From: DAOUKH01 sp034421515
GTDB taxonomy: Bacteria > Chloroflexota > Dehalococcoidia > SHYB01
NCBI GenBank assembly: GCA_034421515.1
Contig: DAOUKH010000094.1
Coordinates: 1-54,110, forward strand
DNA length: 54,110 nt
Direction: 5' to 3'
Shown here: one piece after another, positions 48,507-54,110 of the stretch
Layout: every line of letters begins with the position of its first letter
How positions within the stretch are numbered: position 1 is the first letter of the stretch
Made by a program: the position numbers and the translations under genes
Notes under the pieces: generated by a model
The model's input: the letters and a program-made list of their open reading frames with translations, nothing else
What the model was told of the DNA's origin: nothing
Database searches by the model: none

Positions 48507-49436
48507 ATGAACTTCGGCATCGCCCTCCCCAACATCGGCCCCGCCGCCGCTCCGGAGACCATCTTCGGGCTCGCCGACGCCGTCGAGGAGTTCGGGTTGG
48601 GGAGCGTCTGGACCGGCGACCACCTCGCCTTCCCGAAGAACCCCAAGCTGCCCTACCCCTACGCCCGCGGCGGCCCCGGCTTCATCGACGCGTCGAGCAA
48701 GGTGATCGACCCGCTCACTGTCATGGCCGCCGTGATCGGCCGGACGAAGCGCATTAAGGTAGGGGTCAGCGTCCTCATCCTCCCTTACCGCCATCCGCTG
48801 GTGACTGCCAAGCAGCTAGGTTCGATGCAGGTGCTTTCAGGAGGACGCGTTATTCTGGGGGTCGGCGTGGGCTGGATTCCCGAAGAGTTCGACGCCCTCG
48901 ACGTCGACTACCGCAAGCGCGGCGCCATGACCGACGAGCAGATGCGCTACTTCCGTGCCGTCTGGGAGCACGACTACGCCGACTTCCGGGGCGAGCACTA
49001 CCACATCAAAAACATGAGCCTCTTCCCCCGCCCAGAGCAGACGATTCCCCAATGGGTGGGCGGCAATACCGCCTTCGCCATGCGGCGGGCGGCGCGACTG
49101 GGCGACGGCCTGCACCTGATCGACGCGACGCCCGACGAGCTGGCGGCGCAGGTCGAGCAGTTCAAGCGCATCTGCGACGAGGAGGATCGCGACCCCGCCA
49201 CGGTCACCCTCTCGATCCGCCAGTCGCTGCGCCTGACCGAGAAGCCGCTGGCGCCGGAGGAGCGCCGGCTGCCCATCACCGGCAGCGTCGAGCAGGTGAT
49301 CGAGGAGATGTCCACCTACAAGGCGCTCGGCATCGAGGACGTCGCCATCGGGATACGCCCCCGCGGCGCCGACCTGCAGCGCCAGTTGGAGGTCACCGAG
49401 ATCATCGCCAAGGAGATCGCCCCCGCCGTGGCCTAG
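48507..49436 (+). CDS. Luciferase-like (LLM class) flavin/F420-dependent oxidoreductase
   Basis: 309 residues, bacterial-luciferase TIM barrel. FGIALPNIGPAAAP, FGLGSVWTGDHL, IKVGVSVLILPYRHPLVTAK, SGGRVILGVGVGWIPEEF and the C-terminal ITGSVEQVIEEMSTYKALGI are all typical. Such enzymes use FMN or F420 to oxidise small molecules. Placed between amidohydrolase genes, it may open a ring or cleave a side chain whose product they process; this is inference. Confidence 0.9.
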   Translation: MNFGIALPNIGPAAAPETIFGLADAVEEFGLGSVWTGDHLAFPKNPKLPYPYARGGPGFIDASSKVIDPLTVMAAVIGRTKRIKVGVSVLILPYRHPLVTAKQLGSMQVLSGGRVILGVGVGWIPEEFDALDVDYRKRGAMTDEQMRYFRAVWEHDYADFRGEHYHIKNMSLFPRPEQTIPQWVGGNTAFAMRRAARLGDGLHLIDATPDELAAQVEQFKRICDEEDRDPATVTLSIRQSLRLTEKPLAPEERRLPITGSVEQVIEEMSTYKALGIEDVAIGIRPRGADLQRQLEVTEIIAKEIAPAVA

Positions 49437-49462
49437 CCGGCGGCGTGTCAGGAGGTGTGGCC

Positions 49463-50515
49463 ATGGACTTCGGCAGAGGCCTGATATCGGCGGACTCCCA
49501 CGTCGAGGAGCCCGAAGACCTCTGGCTGACCCGCCTGCCCGCCCACCTTCGCGACCGCGCCCCCCGCTACGAGCAGGGAGAGGACGGCATGCAGCGCCTC
49601 ATCATCGAGGGGCACCGCCTGGGCTGGAGCAAGCGGTCGAAGGAAGACCGGGAACGCCGCGCCGCCGCCGTCGACCCGTCTGAGCGCCTAGCGAACATGG
49701 ACATCGACGCCATCTATGGCGAGGTCATGTACCCCACCACCGGCCTCCACCTCTGGAAGATCGCCGACGCCGATCTCGGCGAGGCGTGCATGCGCGTCTA
49801 CAACGACTACGTCGCCGAGACCTACGCGCAGACCTCGGAGCGCTTCCGTCCGCCGGGGATGATTCCCATGTACGGCCCGCGCGCCGCCGCCGAGGAGATG
49901 CGCCGCATATCCACGCTCGGCATCAAGGCGGCGATGATCCCACTCAAGGTCGAGCACCTTCCCTATAACTACCCCGACTACGACGTCGTCTGGTCGACCG
50001 CCGTCGAGCTCGGCATGCCGATGAGCTTCCACAACGGCACCGGCTACGACATGATCTTCTACCAAGGCCCCGGCTCCGGCGTGGTCAACTACGCCACCTC
50101 ATGCGGCAGCGCCCTCCAGACCCATGCACTCCTCGTCATGTCCGGCGTCATGGAGCGCTTCCCCGACGCGCACTGGACCGCCGTCGAATGCGGCGGCGGC
50201 TGGATGGCGTGGCTGATGAACGTCCTCGACGAGGGCTACACCGACCTTAACTACATGGCGAGCGTGAAACTGAAGGAGTTGCCGAGCTTCTATCTGAAGC
50301 GTCAGGCGCACGCCACCTTCCAGGACGACCCCGTCGCCGTCGCGGCCCGGGGCTTCACGGGCAACTTTCCGCTCCTCTGGGGCAATGACTACCCCCACGA
50401 CGAAGGCACCTGGCCCCACTCCCGCGAGGCCATCGAGCGCCAGATGGCCGGCGTCCCCGAGGGCGACGTCCTCGACATCGTCACCAACAACGCCGCCCGC
50501 ATCTGGGGGTTTTAG
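49463..50515 (+). CDS. Amidohydrolase family protein (ADSHVxEP subgroup)
   Basis: 350 residues. SADSHVEEPEDLW gives the subgroup metal motif (HxE in place of HxH), followed by MSFHNGTG, VECGGGWMAWLM and GNDYPHDEGTWPHSREAI with the conserved Asp. The metal site looks complete for this subgroup, in contrast to the two genes upstream. It is a paralogue of the partial gene at 1-711. ATG 49463 is chosen (AGGAGG upstream); the frame upstream overlaps the LLM gene. It is last in the operon. Confidence 0.88.
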   Translation: MDFGRGLISADSHVEEPEDLWLTRLPAHLRDRAPRYEQGEDGMQRLIIEGHRLGWSKRSKEDRERRAAAVDPSERLANMDIDAIYGEVMYPTTGLHLWKIADADLGEACMRVYNDYVAETYAQTSERFRPPGMIPMYGPRAAAEEMRRISTLGIKAAMIPLKVEHLPYNYPDYDVVWSTAVELGMPMSFHNGTGYDMIFYQGPGSGVVNYATSCGSALQTHALLVMSGVMERFPDAHWTAVECGGGWMAWLMNVLDEGYTDLNYMASVKLKELPSFYLKRQAHATFQDDPVAVAARGFTGNFPLLWGNDYPHDEGTWPHSREAIERQMAGVPEGDVLDIVTNNAARIWGF

Positions 50516-50844
50516 GCCGGTGGTCCGCGGCCCGCGGAAGCCCCGCTCTTCATGAGCGGTCTTCTCTGTTGGCGCTCGTGAGCGTCGTGAGCGCCATGAG
50601 CGAGTCTTCTCTGTTGGGTCGTGAGCGTTGGTGAGCGCCGTGAGCGGGGAGCGCCGGCGTTAGGTGTTGGGAGTGGTCGGCGCAGGGTGGCAGTGGTGGA
50701 GGTGAGGGGCCCCTCATCTCAATCTTCTCCCCACGGGAGAAGAGGGGAGGCCACCCGGCCCCGCCCCTCCGACGCGCCCCCAGGGCGCGTGCCCTCTCTC
50801 AAATCTCCCCCAGAGGGGGAGAGGCCGGAGGAGAGGCCCCCCCG
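50516..50844. repeat. Intergenic hairpin and short-repeat array
   Basis: No gene is seen. The left half has two copies of GTCTTCTCTGTTGG (50559-50572, 50604-50617) and many GTGAGCG units. The right half holds four tight inverted repeats: TGAGGGGCCCCTCA (50703-50716), CTTCTCCC/GGGAGAAG (50724-50742), ACGCGCCC/GGGCGCGT (50772-50790) and CTCCCCC/GGGGGAG (50805-50821). It lies between convergent genes and could serve as a bidirectional terminator; it also looks like a multicopy intergenic element. Confidence 0.7.
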
Positions 50845-51744
50845 TTAGCCGGCTGGCCTCGCCGCGATCAATATCTCCACGTGCACCTCGTCCTTGACCT
50901 GGACGAACGGCAGGTTGGGGGGCGGAATGTCGAGCTGGTCCCAGGTGAAGATGGTGCGCCCGAGGATGTAGACCACGTCGCCGTCGTCCCGCGCCTCGAT
51001 CTCGAAGGTTATGGGCGCCTGGAATCCGTCGATATCGAGCTCGCCGGTTATTTGCCCCGTGGCGGTCTCGCCGGAGGTGAACTCGTCGGGGAGCGGGCCC
51101 GCGTCGGGGAGGGTGAAGGTGGCGATGGGGTCGTTGGGGAACATGCGCTCGCGGACGAAGCGGTCGCGGCGGGCCTGGTCGCTGCTGAGCTGGTGCAGGT
51201 CGATGGTGATGACGGACGGGCGGCCGTCGAGATGGACCTCGCCGGCGAGGGCGCCAGTGCGCATCACGGCGTCGTTGGGCAGCGACAGACTCGCCAGTTT
51301 CTCGTTCACCGTGAACGTCGCCTCCGACCCCATGCCGACCACGAAGGTAACGCCTTCGACCTCGCCGATGGCCCGGTCTGCGGCGGGTTCGGGCTCTGCC
51401 GGGGCAGTCGTAGCGGTAGGCGGGGCCGTCGTGGCCGTCGGCGGTGGCGGCATGGGCGTGGCGGTGGGCGGCACGGCCGTGGCCGTCGGAGCGGAGGGTG
51501 TCGAGGGCGGCATGGCCTCGGCTCCTCGGGTGGCCCCAATCGTCCCGGTGGGCCCGACGGGAGCGGGCGTCGGAGTCGCGGTTGGCTGCGGCGTTGCGGT
51601 AGCCGTGGGCGGTGCCTTGGTTGGCTCCGGCGCCGGTGTTGGGTCGCCGGTACCGTTATCCCGGCAGGCGGAGACGATCAACACGACTGCCGCCGAAAGC
51701 GCCAGGATTCGCGCGCTCCACTTTAGGGTATGCCGAAGACTCAT
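50845..51744 (-). CDS. YceI-family lipoprotein
   Basis: 299 residues. A signal peptide ends in the lipobox VLIVSAC. A long Pro/Thr/Ala linker (PTATATPQPTATPTPAP and similar, about residues 35-125) leads to a YceI beta-barrel: ATFTVNEKLASLSLPNDAV, FPNDPIATFTLP, TGQITGELDIDGFQAPITF and a final YILGRTIFTWDQLDIPPP. YceI barrels bind isoprenoid-like lipids. The ATG at 51744 overlaps the stop of the preceding membrane-protein gene by four bases (ATGA), fixing this start. Confidence 0.88.
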   Translation of the reverse strand: MSLRHTLKWSARILALSAAVVLIVSACRDNGTGDPTPAPEPTKAPPTATATPQPTATPTPAPVGPTGTIGATRGAEAMPPSTPSAPTATAVPPTATPMPPPPTATTAPPTATTAPAEPEPAADRAIGEVEGVTFVVGMGSEATFTVNEKLASLSLPNDAVMRTGALAGEVHLDGRPSVITIDLHQLSSDQARRDRFVRERMFPNDPIATFTLPDAGPLPDEFTSGETATGQITGELDIDGFQAPITFEIEARDDGDVVYILGRTIFTWDQLDIPPPNLPFVQVKDEVHVEILIAARPAG

Positions 51745-52271
51745 GACGAACGACCTCCAGGGAGTGTGCGGTGCGCGCTCTCCGGCGCCGCGAGGCCGGC
51801 GCGCGGCGGAAGCTCCAGCCGTCCGCTCTCGGCGTCGCCCTGACCGGCGAGGGAGAATCCGACCGCCAGGGCGGCGGCGAGCGCCGCGGCGGGCAGCCAC
51901 GGCTTCTGAACGGCGGGCGTATCCGACAAGAGGACGGTGATCGCCCCGGTCAGCGCGAAGACGATGGCCGCGAGCGGCACGGTGAAGGCAACGAACCGCT
52001 CTAACTGCGTCTCGCCGGCCCAGGACAGGAGCGCGACGGCGCCGAAGGCCGCCGTCCACGCAGCGGCGAAGACCGGCAACTGACGCCTCGACTTCGCCGT
52101 CCCCCGCCATAGCGCCCCGGCGCCGAGCCCGGCGATCAGCGAGGCGATCACGACGCTGGCGGTGTTGAAGAAGGCGTCGTCGGGGGAGCGCAGCGGCAGC
52201 GACACGAGCGCCGCCACCACGGCCGCGATCGACCCGCCGGTCAGGCCCGCGATCAACGCTGCTCCCTCCAT
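51741..52271 (-). CDS. Small integral membrane protein coupled to the YceI lipoprotein
   Basis: About 176 residues from ATG 52271 (GTG 52295 is an alternative). Several hydrophobic helices: AALIAGLTGGSIAAVVAALV, VVIASLIAGLGAGALW, LPVFAAAWTAAFGAVALLSW, FVAFTVPLAAIVFALTGAI and WLPAAALAAALAVGFSLA. I do not recognise a family. The four-base overlap with the YceI gene suggests the proteins work together, perhaps in a membrane redox or lipid process. Confidence 0.7.
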   Translation of the reverse strand: MEGAALIAGLTGGSIAAVVAALVSLPLRSPDDAFFNTASVVIASLIAGLGAGALWRGTAKSRRQLPVFAAAWTAAFGAVALLSWAGETQLERFVAFTVPLAAIVFALTGAITVLLSDTPAVQKPWLPAAALAAALAVGFSLAGQGDAESGRLELPPRAGLAAPESAHRTLPGGRSS

Positions 52272-52364
52272 ATGCGGGGCGCTGGGGCCGCCCACACCAG
52301 TTCTAGCCGCACATTATCGAGGAAATGTCGACGCGGCGGCTCAGGAGATCGGCCGACACGGATC

Positions 52365-53150
52365 TCAAAGACTCACGCTGCTTCGGCAGGGGAGGAGATT
52401 CTCATCGGGACTGATGTAGACCCAGACATAGACGCTGCCGTCCTGATAGCGGGCTTCCATCCAATTCTCGTTGGACTCACTGTAGCGCTCATCGGCTTCC
52501 AACCTCAGGCCGTCTTGCGTGGCTTGGAAGACCACGTCAGCGATGTCTACCGCACTAGCAATCCCCGAACGGAGTTCTTCGCGGTAGAGGCGCAGGTTGA
52601 AACTTGCCAACGACGGCAAGTCCGCGAGCATCGAGGTGGTAAAGGCAAGGCTATCCCACTGCCCGCAAGAGTCGTAGATATCCAGTTCCAAATATGACAG
52701 GTTGACGAGCCCCTTGAAGTCTCCCTCCTTGATCGACCTAACGGAATCTAGGTCCAAACTCTCTATCCGGAACAGCTCGTCATGGGTTGCGAAGCTGCAC
52801 AACGACAACCCCAGAGCCTCCAGAATGGCTCGTTGTACTGCCGGGGAACGGTCGCAGATGTTCTCTTCAGTAGCTTGGGTAGGGGCCGTGGTCGGAGGTC
52901 GCTCCCGTTGAACTTCAGCCATATCCTGACGTAAGTCTTGAAGCTCACCTTGCAGCCTGCTGATGTCCGCTCGAAGCGATGCATCGGGCGTCGGCGTCGG
53001 CGCGGGCGTTGCTTCCTTCAAGCCTTTGACCTCGTCCTGCAACTGATTGATGTCCGCTCGCAGGGTCGCGTCGGGCGTCGCCGTCGGAGCAACACTTGTG
53101 CAGGCGAGGGTGAGAGAGAGAAGAATGGCCGCCGAGGCAATGAGCTTCAT
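52365..53150 (-). CDS. Lipoprotein with duplicated coiled-coil segment and leucine-rich region
   Basis: 261 residues. Lipobox LTLAC, then two copies of a Pro/Thr spacer plus short coiled coil: TPDATLRADINQLQDEVKGL and TPDASLRADISRLQGELQDL. A globular part begins ICDRSPAVQRAILEALGLSL and includes a leucine-rich stretch (IESLDLDSVRSIKEGDFKGL, NLSYLELDIYDS). Four cysteines in the globular part may form disulfides. The function is unknown. The sequence looks less GC-rich than its neighbours. Confidence 0.75.
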   Translation of the reverse strand: MKLIASAAILLSLTLACTSVAPTATPDATLRADINQLQDEVKGLKEATPAPTPTPDASLRADISRLQGELQDLRQDMAEVQRERPPTTAPTQATEENICDRSPAVQRAILEALGLSLCSFATHDELFRIESLDLDSVRSIKEGDFKGLVNLSYLELDIYDSCGQWDSLAFTTSMLADLPSLASFNLRLYREELRSGIASAVDIADVVFQATQDGLRLEADERYSESNENWMEARYQDGSVYVWVYISPDENLLPCRSSVSL

Positions 53151-53183
53151 ACCGCTTCCTTATCAGACTTCTCCGGCGTGCGG

Positions 53184-53591
53184 TCACCGGGCCGGCTTGA
53201 ACTTGTAGAGGGTGATGTCGTCGGTGGCGTCTTCGAAGGCGACCTCGACGGGCATGCCGACGTGGACGTCCTTGGCGTCGCAGCCGGTGATGCTGGTGAG
53301 CATCTGGGGGCCCTCGTCGAGCTCGACGACGGCGACGGAGTAGGGGACATCCTCCATGAAGCCGGGCGACTGAGGCCGGTAGATCGTCGTGTACGTCCAG
53401 ACGACGCCGCGCCCGCTCATCGGTGTCCAGTCGTAGTCGGTGGAGAAGCAGTCGCGGCAGGCCCACTGCGGCGTCCAGCGCAGCGCGCCGCACGCGCCGC
53501 ACTTCTGGACGAGCAGCTCGCGGCGCTTCGTCCCCTCCCAGAAGGGAGCGGAGAGGGCGGTCGGCACGGGAAGGGGCTTGTCGTAGGCCAT
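53184..53591 (-). CDS. DUF35-type OB-fold protein with zinc ribbon (thiolase partner)
   Basis: 135 residues. The rubredoxin-like zinc ribbon CGACGALRWTPQWACRDC is followed by an OB-fold (VVWTYTTIYRPQSPGF, YSVAVVELDEGPQMLTSITG). Such proteins pair with thiolase-like enzymes and help bind or channel acyl-CoA. The gene begins just after the thiolase-like gene stop on the same strand, as in other such pairs. Confidence 0.9.
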   Translation of the reverse strand: MAYDKPLPVPTALSAPFWEGTKRRELLVQKCGACGALRWTPQWACRDCFSTDYDWTPMSGRGVVWTYTTIYRPQSPGFMEDVPYSVAVVELDEGPQMLTSITGCDAKDVHVGMPVEVAFEDATDDITLYKFKPAR

Positions 53592-53595
53592 CGCG

Positions 53596-54110
53596 CTAGT
53601 CCTTGGCGAGCAGGGCGAAGGAGTGACGTCCGGTGAGAGGGCCGCAGGCGGCGGCGATCTTGGGGTCGCGGACCTTGCGGCAGATGCTCCGGTCGTAGGT
53701 GTGGACGCCCGATGCGCAGTCGGGGCAGAGGTCCTTCACCTCGTTCCGCATCTGGCGCACCGCCTCAATGATCTTGAAGTTGTAGGGGTTGCCGGGGTGG
53801 CTGAAGGAGAGGTTGCCCCCGTCGGGGCAGACGGGGAAGGGGTCGTCGAGCCCGATGTTCTCCATGACGAATGGGCCGCCCTCGCCGATCTCGCAGAAGC
53901 CCAGCGCCTCGTACTGCATGACGATGCCGCTGGCGAAGTGGTCGTAGACCATGACGAGGTCGACGTCCTCGTGGGTGACGCCGGCGCGGGCAAAAGGCTG
54001 GAGCATGTGGCCGCGGCTATTGAGGATGTCGAGGGTCGGCGCTTCGAAGTAGGCCTTATAGCGGCTCTCCATTGCGCCGGAGAGCACCCAGACCGGCTCG
54101 TGCTTGCAGC
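53596..54110 (-). CDS. Thiolase-family protein (SCP2/acetyl-CoA acetyltransferase type), 5' end outside window
   Basis: The frame is open to the right edge, so only the C-terminal 170 residues or so are visible. VDLVMVYDHFASGIVMQYEALGF and GNLSFSHPGNPYNF resemble the C-terminal part of non-canonical thiolases, in which GGxxxxGHPxG is usual; here the histidine is kept in SHPG. A four-cysteine cluster (LCPDC, SICRK region) is unusual. It pairs with the DUF35 protein downstream. GTG 54087 is an internal codon, not the start. Confidence 0.78.
   Translation of the reverse strand, partial: CKHEPVWVLSGAMESRYKAYFEAPTLDILNSRGHMLQPFARAGVTHEDVDLVMVYDHFASGIVMQYEALGFCEIGEGGPFVMENIGLDDPFPVCPDGGNLSFSHPGNPYNFKIIEAVRQMRNEVKDLCPDCASGVHTYDRSICRKVRDPKIAAACGPLTGRHSFALLAKD

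Overview
This is a GC-rich, gene-dense bacterial chromosome segment of mostly housekeeping genes that grades into catabolic accessory genes. It probably comes from the Chloroflexota, perhaps a Dehalococcoidia/SAR202-like lineage. That assignment is an inference from three things: the lactate-dehydrogenase-like malate dehydrogenase resembles the Chloroflexus type, the lexA promoter carries Gram-positive-type (GAAC-N4-GTTC) LexA boxes, and the right third is rich in CaiB/BaiF CoA-transferases, COG2159 amidohydrolases, a luciferase-like monooxygenase and SDRs, families known to be expanded in SAR202-type genomes. There are no rRNA or tRNA genes, insertion sequences, CRISPR arrays or phage genes. 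Non-ATG starts are common: TTG for rpsT and glmU, GTG for rel and gcvP, and possibly CTG for two genes.

Layout. 1-2846: the end of an amidohydrolase, acylphosphatase, an unknown protein and moeA. 2967-7333: the four-gene glycine cleavage operon gcvT-gcvH-gcvPA-gcvPB. 7426-10776: rel ((p)ppGpp), rpsT and lexA, each with a readable promoter. 10880-11173: two tiny genes (47 and 42 codons) behind a near-consensus promoter. 11267-16028: mnmG, a NUDIX hydrolase and sucCD. 16346-20562: glmU with a long structured leader, a CorC/HlyC-type CBS protein, an alpha/beta hydrolase and efp. 20622-27360: an HPP membrane protein, mdh, icd, and a biotin-dependent carboxyltransferase set of three genes that looks like a transcarboxylase. 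Together with sucCD these cover much of the TCA cycle and the C3/C4 node.

27514-32566 is the most unusual block. A HEAT-repeat protein gene diverges from a three-gene operon encoding a winged-helix/coiled-coil protein, a small helical protein and a Cdc48-like AAA+ ATPase. The divergent promoter region has two inverted repeats, and a perfect 14-bp hairpin separates the second and third operon genes. I recognise no described system here; it is the best candidate for something new.

32580-40821: nitroreductase, two SDRs, solitary trpB, an A-type Fe-S carrier, a TusA-like/DsrE-like pair, then a Fur/Zur regulator beside a ZnuA-ZnuC-ZnuB zinc transporter whose ZnuA has a tandemly repeated acidic/histidine loop. 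40875-54110: a catabolic region with a sugar-phosphate-isomerase-like protein, a CaiB-type CoA-transferase, a fused double CoA-transferase, an SDR, three amidohydrolases around an LLM monooxygenase, an intergenic hairpin array, a YceI lipoprotein with a membrane partner, a second lipoprotein, and a DUF35/thiolase pair running off the right edge. Several of these enzymes appear to lack canonical catalytic or metal-binding residues.
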